64,000 nucleotides of DNA from Glycomyces terrestris (GCF_003933745.1 NZ_RSEB01000003.1:1-64000), one strand, 5' to 3'; positions 14,932 to 24,570 are shown, numbered from the stretch's first letter. Translations and numbers: made by a program. Notes: generated from the letters alone by a model not told the origin.

Positions 14932-16413
14932 TTAGCGCTGGTTCGGCTCGCTCGGTCTCCAGGGGCTCTGCTCCCCCGGGTTGCCGGGCGGATTGAACCC
15001 CTGCGGCGGGCTGCTGAAGCCCTGCTGTCCCGGAGGGGGACCGCCGTAGTTCTGGCCTCCTTGGGGAACGTACGTCTGCTGCGCCGGCGCCGGCTGCTGC
15101 AACGCGCCCTGGCCCGGGCCGCCGGGCGGAGTGAACTCGCCCTGCTGCGCGGCGGCGGCCTTTCGACCGCGCCCGCGGAGCACGATCCACACGGCGATCG
15201 CAGCACCGACGAGGACGACCGCCGCGGCTACGACGATGATGGCCGAGAGGTTCGACTCCTTGTTGCCTTCCGCTGCCGCCGAGGGGCCGCCTGAAGCGGC
15301 ACCGGGCTCTTCGCCACCCTCCTCAGCGGACTGGGTGTCGTCGGGGGTGGCGCCGCTGGCTCCGGCTTCGCCCATGGGATATCCGAGCGGGTTCTCCTCG
15401 ACCGGTTCGATGCCTTCGGCGTGAACGGCCTGGTCGGCGTTGACGAGGCCGTATCCCACTTCGTCGCCACGGGTTCCACTGGCGTCGCCAGCGGTTTGGA
15501 TGAGGCGCTGGATGACGTTGCTCGCATCGAGATCGGGATGGGCGGCCCAAGTCAGTGCCGCTACACCGCCGACGAACCCGGAGCCCATCGACGTGCCGCC
15601 GATGACCGTGGCGTAGATGTCGGTGTCTTCCGCAAGGGCTCCGAGAATCGGCTTCGGCACCGTCATCTCGTCGGCCGGGGCGGAGAGCACCACCTCAGGT
15701 CCAGTGCTGGAGGACTCCGAAAGGAATTCGCCGTTGGTGTCCGCGCCGGTCACCGCGATGACACCCGGTGTCGAGGCCGGGTACAAGACCGGCTCACTGG
15801 GGTCGTTCCCCGCCGAGGCGACTACGACCACTCCCTTGTCGATCGCATACTGCATGATCTCGATGGGATCGCCGGTCACGTTTCCGTCAATATGCCAAGG
15901 GATAACGAGCACATCGGCGCCGTTGTCCACCGCCCACTTCACGGCCTCGACGTCCGTCTCACCCATCGCACCGCCAAGGCCGTCGGTGTCGGCCCCTGTA
16001 TCCATCCGGACCGGCATGATCGTCGCTCTGGGCGCGGCGAGGAGCACTGCGGCGGCGACCGCGGAACCGTGGCCGTCCGCGTCGTTCCACGCGTCCTGCT
16101 CATCTGAGTAGGCCGTGTACCCGGGCAGGATGTCCTTGCCCTCGAAGAACGGGTGCTCGGCGATCCCGGTATCCAGTACGGCAACGGTGACGCCTTCGCC
16201 CTGCGTGGTCCCCCAGGCGGCGGGCGCCTGGATCAGGTCGGTCGCCCAGGCGTTCTCGTCGTTGAGCGTCGTGTCCTGGGCCAGCGCCGCCCCGGGGGTC
16301 GCGGCCAGCGCCGCGGCGGCGGCCAGGGCGGTGAGGCCGGCGCCGAGGGCGGTGCGGAGGGCGCGGTGTGGGGTTCGGGGTTCGGCGGGGGTTGGCGTGA
16401 GAGGTATGGCCAT
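14932..16413 (-). CDS. mycP: Mycosin-like subtilisin protease (copy 2)
   Basis: This 493-residue protein is a second membrane-anchored subtilisin-like protease. A signal peptide ends near GAALAQ (41-46). The triad is D81 (VLDTG), H115 (DGHGS) and S275 (GGTSMGSGFVGG), with Asn203 in SAGND. The segment after the catalytic serine reads MGSGFVGG in place of the usual FAAP/MAAP. A span near 411-431 is followed by an atypically long cytoplasmic tail of about 60 residues rich in Pro, Gly and Gln. The frame extends upstream, but the ATG at 16413 directly precedes the signal peptide. Two mycosins in one T7SS locus suggests divided roles. Confidence 0.9.
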   Translation of the reverse strand: MAIPLTPTPAEPRTPHRALRTALGAGLTALAAAAALAATPGAALAQDTTLNDENAWATDLIQAPAAWGTTQGEGVTVAVLDTGIAEHPFFEGKDILPGYTAYSDEQDAWNDADGHGSAVAAAVLLAAPRATIMPVRMDTGADTDGLGGAMGETDVEAVKWAVDNGADVLVIPWHIDGNVTGDPIEIMQYAIDKGVVVVASAGNDPSEPVLYPASTPGVIAVTGADTNGEFLSESSSTGPEVVLSAPADEMTVPKPILGALAEDTDIYATVIGGTSMGSGFVGGVAALTWAAHPDLDASNVIQRLIQTAGDASGTRGDEVGYGLVNADQAVHAEGIEPVEENPLGYPMGEAGASGATPDDTQSAEEGGEEPGAASGGPSAAAEGNKESNLSAIIVVAAAVVLVGAAIAVWIVLRGRGRKAAAAQQGEFTPPGGPGQGALQQPAPAQQTYVPQGGQNYGGPPPGQQGFSSPPQGFNPPGNPGEQSPWRPSEPNQR

Positions 16414-16686
16414 AGGGTTGGACCCCTTCCGTGTGCCGGTCGTTACAGCGCTGTCCGCTCTGCCCCACAACATACCGGACCTGTTTCGGGCCTGCGAGAC
16501 ACGGAGGTTCACGGGGTGAACATAACAATCCGATCACGGACGGGACGTTCCGTGCGTCGCCACTATCGGCCGTTTGCCTGGGATTTGTACGCTGTGTGTT
16601 GATCGGCACACGAGAGATTGGACCCCCCGTGAGCGCCCCACCGGTCCCGCCCCGCCCTGCCCGTCGCCGTTCCCTTGGGGGACGGC

Positions 16687-17049
16687 ATGACTGACCTCTC
16701 ACTTGATCCCGAGGAGCTCAAGCAGGGCGGTGTCGCCATGTTCGCGGCCTCGGACGGGCTGTACGAGGACTTCAGGCAGGTGGCGCGCGAGGGCCGGGGC
16801 CTGGCCGATGCCGTGGACACCGGGGTGTTCGGCGGGGTCGGCGAAGTGGTGCAGGCCGTCGAGCGGTGGGAGGGCGCGGTCGTGCCCGGCCTGCGGGGCC
16901 GTGTGGAGGAGCTGGGGCAGTTCCTGGCGGTGTACGCGGTGCAGCATGTGGAGCTGGACGCCGTGACCGCGGAGGTGTTCGCGCAGTACGCCGATCCCGA
17001 GGTGTTCCCGGTCGATCCGGGTTCGCGGACGACGCCGGCGCCGGAGTAG
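16687..17049 (+). CDS. EspC-like small T7SS target
   Basis: This 120-residue all-helical protein resembles the EspC/WXG-related group of small T7SS factors. It lacks a WXG turn but ends in a helix with YADPE near residues 104-108, which fits the YxxxD/E secretion motif. The ATG at 16687 has GGGGG 5 bp upstream and is preferred over a GTG at 16675. It is the first gene of a three-gene operon and lies 3 bp before the hydrolase gene. By analogy with helper proteins encoded before T7SS toxins it may pair with the N-terminal helices of the hydrolase; that is inference. Confidence 0.8.
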   Translation: MTDLSLDPEELKQGGVAMFAASDGLYEDFRQVAREGRGLADAVDTGVFGGVGEVVQAVERWEGAVVPGLRGRVEELGQFLAVYAVQHVELDAVTAEVFAQYADPEVFPVDPGSRTTPAPE

Positions 17050-17052
17050 GCG

Positions 17053-18777
17053 ATGGGGGTGTCGTACAGCGCGTTGCGCGAGGCGGACTTGGGGCCGCTG
17101 GAGGCCGTCGGGGAGCAGTGGCGGGCGCAGGCCGGGCGGCTCGAGGAGCGGGAGGCCGAGCTCGACGAGCTGCGGCGCCGGCGGATCGGGGAGGCCGAGT
17201 GGACCGGGACGGTCGCCGACGAGGTGCGGTCGCGGGTGAAGCTCATCGGGGACGACGCCGTGGAGCGGGCCGGCGAGTGCCGGCGCATCGCGGCGGCGAT
17301 CGAGGACGCGGTGGCGGTCTTCAAGCGCGGCCAGGAGGAGCTCGCGGAGCTGCTCGCGTCGCTCCCGGCGGGAGCGACGGTGGACGGCGACGGGGTCGTG
17401 GCGGCCGAGTCGGCCGCGGACGCGCTCGCGCTCGAGCAGCGGATCGAGGCGGTCCTCGACGCCGTCGGCGAGGCCGACGAGACGCTGCACGCGGCGGTCG
17501 CCGCGATCGCGGGCACGACCGACGCCAGGGAGCGGGCGGAGCTGGCGGCCGGGGTCGCGCTCGCGGACGACTTCCAGGACCTGCTCGACCGGGACGCGGG
17601 CCCCGCCGAGGTGAACGCGTGGTGGGACGGGCTGTCGCCGTTCGAGCAGCAGGGCCTGCTGGAGGCGCGGCCGGAGCTGCTCGCGCAGGTCGACGGCATC
17701 CCCGCAGACGTCAGGGACACCGCGAACCGGACCCTCCTCGACGGGGAGCTGCACCGCCGCGAACGCGAGATCGAGGCCGTCGAGGACCGGCTCGCGGCCG
17801 ATCCGGGAAACGAGGGGCTCCAGCGGCGCCTCGAGGGCCTGCGCGGCACCCGGGAGGACCTGGAGCGGTTGCGGGACAAGGTGAGCGAGCCGTACCAGAT
17901 CGGGGCCGGCGGGCCCGCGCTCGACCACTACCTGCTCGGCTACTCCTCCGCGGAGGACGGGAGGGCGATCGTGGCGATCGGGAACCCGGACACCGCCGAC
18001 AACGTCTCGGTGCTGGTGCCGGGCACCGGGGCCGACCTCGGGAACGCCGGCGGAAGCATCGACCGGGCCGGGCTCATGGCCGCCGACGCGTACTGGGCCG
18101 ACCCGGGCGCGTCGACCGCGTCGGTGATGTGGCTCGGGTACGACGCCCCCGACGAGGTGGTGCCGCACGCGATGGACGCGGCGTACGCCGAGGGCGCGGC
18201 GAAGAACCTCTCCTCGTTCGCGTCCGGGCTGCGCGCCACCGACGAGGACGGCGCGTCGCGCGTGACGGTGACGGGCCACTCGTACGGCTCGACGACCGTG
18301 GGGATCGCGGCGCGCGACGCCGGCCTGGACGTGGACGGCCTGGTGTTCGTCGGCTCCCCCGGCGTCGGCGTGGACACCGCCTCGGACCTGGGAATCGACC
18401 CGGACCGGGTGTGGGCCACCAGGAACGAGGAGGACATCATCGGCTGGGCCCGCGAGGACGCGATCGGGGCGATCGCGGGCGGCGGCGCCGGCGGGCTGCT
18501 CGGCGGCCCACTCGGCGGGCTCATCGGGGGCGCGGTCGGGTACTTCGCGTCCGACCACGACGACCTGGTCCACGGCACCGACCCCGTCTCGGACGCGTTC
18601 GGCGGCCGCACGTTCCGGTCCGACGCGACGCGCGACGCCGACGGGATCGAGGAGCTGTGGAAGGACAACGCGGACAACCACTCCTCCTACTGGGACGGCG
18701 ACAACGGGCATCCCCGCAACGCCGCCCGCGACAACATGGCCTATATCGTCACCGGCCAGACCAGCGGCGTGCGGTGA
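17053..18777 (+). CDS. WXG-domain alpha/beta hydrolase, candidate T7SS effector
   Basis: This 574-residue protein combines a T7SS-type N-terminus with a hydrolase. Residues 1-100 are helical with W50-T-G52. A long helical and coiled-coil part runs to about 280. The C-terminal half matches the DUF1023 alpha/beta hydrolase family, with LVPGTGAD near 321 and nucleophile S410 in TGHSYGST; H543 in NHSSYW is a plausible catalytic His. A glycine-zipper segment rich in GG and LGG at 473-499 could insert into membranes. There is no signal peptide, so export through the T7SS is the natural route. Its stop codon overlaps the start of a lipoprotein gene, suggesting an effector-immunity pair. Confidence 0.85.
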   Translation: MGVSYSALREADLGPLEAVGEQWRAQAGRLEEREAELDELRRRRIGEAEWTGTVADEVRSRVKLIGDDAVERAGECRRIAAAIEDAVAVFKRGQEELAELLASLPAGATVDGDGVVAAESAADALALEQRIEAVLDAVGEADETLHAAVAAIAGTTDARERAELAAGVALADDFQDLLDRDAGPAEVNAWWDGLSPFEQQGLLEARPELLAQVDGIPADVRDTANRTLLDGELHRREREIEAVEDRLAADPGNEGLQRRLEGLRGTREDLERLRDKVSEPYQIGAGGPALDHYLLGYSSAEDGRAIVAIGNPDTADNVSVLVPGTGADLGNAGGSIDRAGLMAADAYWADPGASTASVMWLGYDAPDEVVPHAMDAAYAEGAAKNLSSFASGLRATDEDGASRVTVTGHSYGSTTVGIAARDAGLDVDGLVFVGSPGVGVDTASDLGIDPDRVWATRNEEDIIGWAREDAIGAIAGGGAGGLLGGPLGGLIGGAVGYFASDHDDLVHGTDPVSDAFGGRTFRSDATRDADGIEELWKDNADNHSSYWDGDNGHPRNAARDNMAYIVTGQTSGVR

Positions 18778-19358
18778 GGACCGCGCTCGCCGCCCTCCTA
18801 GTGCTCGCAGGATGCTCCATGACCGAACCCGAACCGCCGCGCCGCAGCCAGGCCGACGTGTACGCCCCGATGGAGGCCGCCGCGGCCGAGGCGGTCGCAG
18901 CGCTGCCCGACTTCCCCGGCTTCGCCTCCCGCACCTGGCACGAGGTGCCGTGCGACCACGGGGGCGAGCACGTCAGGGTCGAGATCGCGTACATGTTCGC
19001 CGAGCCGCTGTGGGGCGAGCCGCTGGTGCGCGAGACGTACGCGGACGCCCTGCGCGGCCGGTGGGAGGCCGACGGGCTCGACGTGCACCGCAACGAGGAG
19101 ACGGCGCTGGCGAGCGGCCGCGTGGACCGGAACGTGGAGGCGCTGACCGGGGACGGCCTGAACCTCTGGTACCGGGTCTCCGGCGTCGTCGGCCTGGTGG
19201 TCCAGTCGGGGTGTGTGGCGCGCAGCGCGCCGGGCGAGATCGAGTACGTGCCCCCGGCGGGCGGAATCGCGCCGGGCGGGCCCGGGGACCTCGTGGACGC
19301 GTACTTCCCCGAGGGCGTGCCGGGCGGGGGCGGCGGGGCCGACTACTCGGGCCTGTGA
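18774..19358 (+). CDS. Lipoprotein, candidate immunity protein
   Basis: This 194-residue protein starts at a GTG that overlaps the hydrolase stop codon (GTGA). It has a short lipoprotein signal with the lipobox LVLAGC at residues 9-14, so it should be anchored on the outer face of the membrane. The domain that follows has LPDFPGFASRTW, one Cys soon after, and SGCV near the end. The same pattern occurs in the outer domain of the convergent membrane protein at 19360-20433. The C-terminus is Gly-rich. Tight coupling to a T7SS-type hydrolase makes immunity the leading idea, by analogy with lipoprotein immunity to staphylococcal T7SS lipase toxins; it is not demonstrated. Confidence 0.8.
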   Translation: MRTALAALLVLAGCSMTEPEPPRRSQADVYAPMEAAAAEAVAALPDFPGFASRTWHEVPCDHGGEHVRVEIAYMFAEPLWGEPLVRETYADALRGRWEADGLDVHRNEETALASGRVDRNVEALTGDGLNLWYRVSGVVGLVVQSGCVARSAPGEIEYVPPAGGIAPGGPGDLVDAYFPEGVPGGGGGADYSGL

Positions 19359-19359
19359 G

Positions 19360-20433
19360 TCACTCCCGGCAGGCGATGCCGCGGATCACGTCGGTCGTCG
19401 GCTCCCCTTGGGCCCGTATGCACTCCGGTTCGCCGACGCGTTCGACGCAGCCGCTGGCGAGGGTGAGGGCCGGGGCGTCGCCGCCGGTGTAGCCGAGGGC
19501 GATCTCGTCGGCGCGCTCGGCGGTGATGCGGCGCACGCCCTCGAAGGTCGCCCCGTCGTAGGTCAGCTCGTAGTCGCCTTCGGCCCAGCGGGCCCGGACG
19601 GCCGCCTCGTAGGCGGGGAAGTCGGCGGTGCGCAGCTCGTAGGTGAGCGTGTACCGGTAGGTGGCGAGCCCGGCGGGGGTGCGGTAGCCGCACGCGGCGA
19701 CGTCGAGGGTGCGGGTCGCGAACCCGGAGAACGCGGGGAGCGCGCCGGTGGTCTCGGCGACGGCGTCCTCGAGGCGCTGCCAGGTGCCGGCCTCGGTGTA
19801 CTCGCCGCGGGGCTCGCCCGGTTCGGCGGCCGCCAGGGACCACCGGTGCACCTCGGCGCCGGTGCCGGCGGCGAGGAGGAGCGCGAGGGACCACACGGCG
19901 GTCTCGACGCCGGCGATGCGGCCGCGCGGGCGGGCGGGTTCGCGGCCGAGCCAGGCGCGCGCCTTCGCGGTGGCGGCGAGGGCGGCTCCGGCGAACAGGA
20001 TCGGGGCCGTGGCGGTGAGGAACGCGGTGCCGACGGCGGCGGCCCCGTCGGTCATGGCCTCGCGGACCGGCATCGCCGCGGGCGTCAGCAGGAGGAGCCC
20101 TTGGACGAGGGCGAGGGCGCCGGCGGCGGCGAGGTAGAGGCGGGCGCGGCGGCCGCCGCGGCCGAGCCAGATCGCGGCGAGGGCGTTCACCGGGACGGCG
20201 GGCGCGAGGACCAGGAGGTAGGCGAGGCCGCGCTCGGTCAGGCCGCTGTCGACGCCGGGCCACGCGTACGCCTGGACGCCGCGCCAGGACCACAGCCAGA
20301 CGGCGACCACGGCCGCGGCCTCGGCGAGCAGGAGCGCCTGGAGCGCGCGGACGCCGGGCGGCGGCCACGCCGCCCGGCCCCGGGCCGCGAGCGGCGCAGG
20401 GGCGATGCCGGGGGGCGTGAGCAGTGGTTTCAT
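19360..20433 (-). CDS. Multi-span membrane protein with lipoprotein-like outer domain
   Basis: This 357-residue protein has about five membrane spans in its first 210 residues, then an extracytoplasmic domain. The outer domain reads LPAFSGFATRTL, then Cys, an RW-containing helix and ASGCV, which parallels the lipoprotein encoded convergently 1 bp away. I infer a common origin for the two domains. The spans do not match a transporter family I know. The gene reads toward the effector operon, and its stop codon lies next to the lipoprotein stop. It could be a second, membrane-embedded immunity or regulatory form. The ATG at 20433 has only a weak ribosome binding site. Confidence 0.75.
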   Translation of the reverse strand: MKPLLTPPGIAPAPLAARGRAAWPPPGVRALQALLLAEAAAVVAVWLWSWRGVQAYAWPGVDSGLTERGLAYLLVLAPAVPVNALAAIWLGRGGRRARLYLAAAGALALVQGLLLLTPAAMPVREAMTDGAAAVGTAFLTATAPILFAGAALAATAKARAWLGREPARPRGRIAGVETAVWSLALLLAAGTGAEVHRWSLAAAEPGEPRGEYTEAGTWQRLEDAVAETTGALPAFSGFATRTLDVAACGYRTPAGLATYRYTLTYELRTADFPAYEAAVRARWAEGDYELTYDGATFEGVRRITAERADEIALGYTGGDAPALTLASGCVERVGEPECIRAQGEPTTDVIRGIACRE

Positions 20434-20491
20434 TCGGGCCCTTGGTGTCCTGGAGCGCGAGGGGGATTCGCGCCGATACGAGCGTAGTACG

Positions 20492-20534
20492 CCGCAGGGC
20501 CGCCCTCCGGTTGCATCGGAGGGCGGCCCTGCGG
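20492..20534 (-). terminator. Terminator of eccC
   Basis: A perfect 18-bp stem (20492-20509 with 20517-20534) with a GTTGCAT loop lies 7 bp beyond the eccC stop codon. Confidence 0.85.
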
Positions 20535-20541
20535 GCGGTGG

Positions 20542-23500
20542 CTACGCCTGGCCGTTCGGCGGGAGCAGCGTCGTCTGGATGAGCTGCTCGCCGTCCTTGC
20601 GGCGCACCAGGGTGCCGCGGCCCGGAGGCTGCGGGCTGGGGCGGAGCTTGCCGAAGATCGCGCCTTCCTCCCGCTTGCCGCTCAGGAGCAGGCCGGGGGA
20701 TTCGAGCGACTTGATCTGGCCGACGATCGGGTCCAGCATGGCGCGCGTCGCACCGGAGGCGCGGCGGGCGATGATCACGTGGAAGCCGATGTCGCGGCCG
20801 ACCGGAATGAGCTCCTGGATGGCCGTCAGCGGGTTCGTCCGCTGGGCGACCATCTCGTAGTCGTCGACGATCAGGTACAGGTCCGGGCCGGTCCACCAGG
20901 AGCGGTCGCGCAGCTGCGCGGGCGTCACGTCGTCGCCGGGGAGGCGCTTCTCGATCGGCCCCCGCAGGTTCTTGACCGAACCCTCGAAGTGCTTGCCCGA
21001 CATGGCGTAGTCCAGCAGCGTGGGCTTCTGGATCTCCTCGAGCATGCCGCGCCGGTAGTCGGCCATGATGACCTTCGCCTCGGTGGGCTGGTAGGTCGCC
21101 TGGATCTGCCGCGCGATGTGGCGCAGCAGGTTCGTCTTGCCCGACTCCGAGTCGCCGAAGATGAGCATGTGCGGCTCGTTCGCGAAGTCCAGGTACACCG
21201 GCTTGAGGCCGGCCTCGTTGAGGCCGATCGGGATGCCGGGCTTGGAGCGGTCGACCGCCTTGAGGAAGTCGGCCACGTGCAGCTGCTTGGGCAGCAGGCG
21301 CACCGGCGGGCACGGCTGGCCGCGCCACGCCTGCTTGACCTTCTTCACGAAGTCCTCGACGCCGGGCTGGAGGTCGTCGCCGTCCCGGATCGAGTCGATG
21401 CGGGGGACGGCCGCCAGGATGTGCAGCTTCGAGAGCGAGAGGCCGCGGCCGGGGCGGTTCTTCGGCACGTTCGCCGCCGCCTTGCGGTCGATCTCGGACT
21501 CCATGTTGTCCGAGAGCTTCAGCTCCAGCTTCAGGCCGAACATGTCGCGCATGTTCATGCGGATGTCGCCCCAGCGGGTGCAGGTGACCATGACGTGGAC
21601 GCCGTACGCCAGGCCGCGGTTGCCGATGGCGCGGACCTGGTCCACGAACGGCTCGAAGTCCTCGCGGAGCGTCATCCAGTTGTCGATCACCAGGAACACG
21701 TCGCCGTACGGGTCCTCCTGGAACCGGCCCTGCTCCTTCATGCGGCGGTACGAGCCCATGCCGTCGATCTTGTTGGCGGTGAAGAACGCCTCGCGCTCGT
21801 CCAGGATGGTCGTGACCTCCTGGATCGTGCGCCGCACGCCCTCCTCCTCCTGCCGGCCGAAGACGCCCGCGACGTGCGGGAGGTCCTCGATGCCGCGGAG
21901 CGTGCCGCCGCCGAAGTCGAGGCAGTAGAACTGCACTTCCCGCGGCGTGTGCAGGAGCGCGAGCGAGCCGATCATGGACCGGAGCATCGTCGACTTGCCC
22001 GACTGGGCCCCGCCGGCGATCGCGACGGTGCCCTGCGCGCCGGAGAGGTCGACGATGAACGGGCTGCGCTTCTGCTCGAACGGGCGGTCCTCCTCGCCGA
22101 GGACGGCGTGGAGCTTCCCGTTGAGCGAGAACCCCTTCGGCTGGAGGCCCCGGACCGGGTCGGCCTCCAGCGGCGGGAGCAGCTGGTCGAGGGTCGGCGG
22201 CTCGGCCAGCGGCGGCAGCCACACCTGGTGGGCCGGGCGGCCCATCCCGATGCAGTTGTTCACCATGACCTCGAGTTCGGAGAGCTTCTCGTTCTCGTCC
22301 TCGGCCTCCGGCTCCACCACTTCTTCCTCGGGCTCCTCCTCGACCTCGGGCTCCGGCGGGAGCTCCACGAAGCCGGGCAGGAACCGCTGCACCTTGTGCT
22401 GGACGGCCGCGATGCGCTCGGCGCGCGAGGCGACGCGCTTCGGCGGCTTGTAGGTGCCGCCGACGTACGCGGCGCGGAAGCGCACCAGGTCCTGGGTGCC
22501 GACCTGGAGGTAGCCGTGGCCGGGGGCCTGCGGCAGCTCGTACGCGGCGCCCGAGCCGATGACGGTGCGCGACTCCTGCGCGGAGAAGGTGCGCAGCGCG
22601 ACCCGGTAGGACAGGAACGTGTCGAGGCCCTTGAGCTTGCCCTCCTCGAGCCGCTGCGAGGCGAGCAGCATGTGCACGCCGATCGAGCGGCCGATGCGGC
22701 CGATCTGGAGGAACAGGTTGATGAACTCGGGCTTCGCGACGAGCATCTCGGAGAACTCGTCGGCGATGATGAGCAGGGTCGGCATCGGGTCGAGCGGCTG
22801 CCCGGCCTTGCGCGCCTTCTCGTACTCCCACCGGTTGGTGAAGTTGCCCGTCGCGCGCAGCACCTCCTGGCGGCGCACCAGCTCGCCCTCGAGCGCGTCG
22901 GCCATGCGGTCGACCAGCTCGATCTCGTCGGCGAGGTTGGTGATGACCGCCGAGACGTGCGGCAGCTCGTCGAGGGCCGCGAAGGTCGCGCCGCCCTTGA
23001 AGTCGACGAGGATGAAGTTGAGCTCCTCCGAGGAGTGCGTGGCGATGAGCGAGCCGACGATGGTGCGGAGCACCTCGGACTTGCCGGAACCGGTGGCGCC
23101 GATGAGGAGCCCGTGCGGGCCCATGCCGCCGACCGCGGACTCCTTGAAGTCGATGTCGACGATCGCGCCGTCCGGGCCGGGCCCGATCGGGACCTTCAGG
23201 TAGTCCTTGATCGGCTTCTCGCGCCAGTGCACGGCCGGGTCGAGCGCCGCGGCGTCGTTGAAGCCGAGCATCTCCGGCAGGCTCGACGGGTTCGCCATCG
23301 GCGAGGCGTCCTCGTCGCCGGACTCGGTCGCGCCCGTCGCGCCCTTGAGCGTGAGCCGCCACGGCGCCAGCGAGCGCGCGATGCCCTCGGCCTGGTTGTA
23401 GGAGAGGCCGTCGGGCTTGCCGAGCACGCGGCGCCGGCCGGCCTGGTCCGTGTAGATCTCCTCCGCGGTGACGTCGTAGAGCTTGATCTGCGGTCCGGGC

Positions 23501-24570
23501 TTGCGCGGCAGGTAGCCGGAGAAGTCGAAGACGGTGACGCCGGCCATGCCGTCGGCGGCGATGATGCCGGTCGGGTCGACCTCGCCGCCGTCGAGGATGA
23601 CGACCAGGTGCGCCTGGTTGTCGCCGGCCGTCGCGCCGGGCGACCACGCGCCGCGGCTCGACAGCTGCTCGCGCAGGGAGTTCTCCAGCTGCGTGGTGGT
23701 GTTGTAGAACATGCGGACCGGTCCGGCGCCGTCCTCCGCGGACGGGTGCTGGAGGTGCGGCAGCCACTTCATCCAGTGCCACTCGGGCATCCGCTCGTTG
23801 TCCGCGACGACCGCGATGAGCACGTCGTCGGGCGAGTGGAGCACCGCGAGCTGGCACAGCTGGGCCCGCAGGTTGTCCATGACGGTGGCGCGCTCGCCGC
23901 GCAGGACCAGCCGCGCGGCCTCGGTGTACTTCATCGACCGGGGGATGTCGATGACGTTCGAGTGGGCGGCGACGAAGCGGCGCAGCGCCATCGACGTCAT
24001 CGGCTCCAGGTCCTCGACCGGCTTCGTCTCCGGCGGCACCAGCTTCATCGTCATGCGCTGCTTGCCGATGCCCACGCGCACGTCGAGCGCGTCGTCGTCC
24101 TTCGCGCGGCGCTCCCACATGCGGCGCGAGCCCACCAGCGACCACAGGGCCTTCGGGTCGGGGTGGCGCCACCGGGCCGCGCGCCACTGGCGCTCGGCGC
24201 CCTTCCGGGCGCGGCGCCGCACCTGGTTGAGGTAGCGCATGTAGTCGCGCCGGTCGGCGTTGAACTCGGCCTTCTTCTGGGCCCGGTTGCCGCCCAGGTT
24301 GGTGGCCATCATGCCGACCATGGAGATGCCCATCATCGCGCCCATGGCGATGCGCATCGTGTTGTTGCCGCCGCTGCCGCCGGTGGACCGGCTCATCATC
24401 ATCATGGCCATGGCGGCGGCGCCGGCGAGCATCGGCAGGATCATCAGATACTGCGAGATGTTCTTCGGCTGCGGATCGGGCATGTCCGGCGGCGACTCCA
24501 GGAGGATGTCGCCGCGGGGGGCCTGGGGCCCGCGCTTGCGCGGCGGCCTGCGGAAGAGTTTGGTCGTCAC
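20542..24570 (-). CDS. eccC: Type VII secretion ATPase EccC (fused EccCa-EccCb)
   Basis: This 1342-residue protein is the FtsK/SpoIIIE-type motor of the ESX secretion system. Two Met-rich spans lie near 42-60 and 71-91. Three ATPase domains follow, with Walker A motifs GATGSGKSE near 490, GGAQSGKST near 855 and GDSESGKTN near 1140. The Walker B segments are LLIIADEF, VFLVIDNW and LYLIVDDY. Only the first has the Asp-Glu pair of an active site, as is usual in EccC, in which the distal domains bind substrate or regulate. An acidic linker with many Glu lies before domain 2. A GTG start with AAGGA 6 bp upstream was chosen. The gene is complete and not split as in mycobacterial ESX-1. Confidence 0.97.
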   Translation of the reverse strand: MTTKLFRRPPRKRGPQAPRGDILLESPPDMPDPQPKNISQYLMILPMLAGAAAMAMMMMSRSTGGSGGNNTMRIAMGAMMGISMVGMMATNLGGNRAQKKAEFNADRRDYMRYLNQVRRRARKGAERQWRAARWRHPDPKALWSLVGSRRMWERRAKDDDALDVRVGIGKQRMTMKLVPPETKPVEDLEPMTSMALRRFVAAHSNVIDIPRSMKYTEAARLVLRGERATVMDNLRAQLCQLAVLHSPDDVLIAVVADNERMPEWHWMKWLPHLQHPSAEDGAGPVRMFYNTTTQLENSLREQLSSRGAWSPGATAGDNQAHLVVILDGGEVDPTGIIAADGMAGVTVFDFSGYLPRKPGPQIKLYDVTAEEIYTDQAGRRRVLGKPDGLSYNQAEGIARSLAPWRLTLKGATGATESGDEDASPMANPSSLPEMLGFNDAAALDPAVHWREKPIKDYLKVPIGPGPDGAIVDIDFKESAVGGMGPHGLLIGATGSGKSEVLRTIVGSLIATHSSEELNFILVDFKGGATFAALDELPHVSAVITNLADEIELVDRMADALEGELVRRQEVLRATGNFTNRWEYEKARKAGQPLDPMPTLLIIADEFSEMLVAKPEFINLFLQIGRIGRSIGVHMLLASQRLEEGKLKGLDTFLSYRVALRTFSAQESRTVIGSGAAYELPQAPGHGYLQVGTQDLVRFRAAYVGGTYKPPKRVASRAERIAAVQHKVQRFLPGFVELPPEPEVEEEPEEEVVEPEAEDENEKLSELEVMVNNCIGMGRPAHQVWLPPLAEPPTLDQLLPPLEADPVRGLQPKGFSLNGKLHAVLGEEDRPFEQKRSPFIVDLSGAQGTVAIAGGAQSGKSTMLRSMIGSLALLHTPREVQFYCLDFGGGTLRGIEDLPHVAGVFGRQEEEGVRRTIQEVTTILDEREAFFTANKIDGMGSYRRMKEQGRFQEDPYGDVFLVIDNWMTLREDFEPFVDQVRAIGNRGLAYGVHVMVTCTRWGDIRMNMRDMFGLKLELKLSDNMESEIDRKAAANVPKNRPGRGLSLSKLHILAAVPRIDSIRDGDDLQPGVEDFVKKVKQAWRGQPCPPVRLLPKQLHVADFLKAVDRSKPGIPIGLNEAGLKPVYLDFANEPHMLIFGDSESGKTNLLRHIARQIQATYQPTEAKVIMADYRRGMLEEIQKPTLLDYAMSGKHFEGSVKNLRGPIEKRLPGDDVTPAQLRDRSWWTGPDLYLIVDDYEMVAQRTNPLTAIQELIPVGRDIGFHVIIARRASGATRAMLDPIVGQIKSLESPGLLLSGKREEGAIFGKLRPSPQPPGRGTLVRRKDGEQLIQTTLLPPNGQA

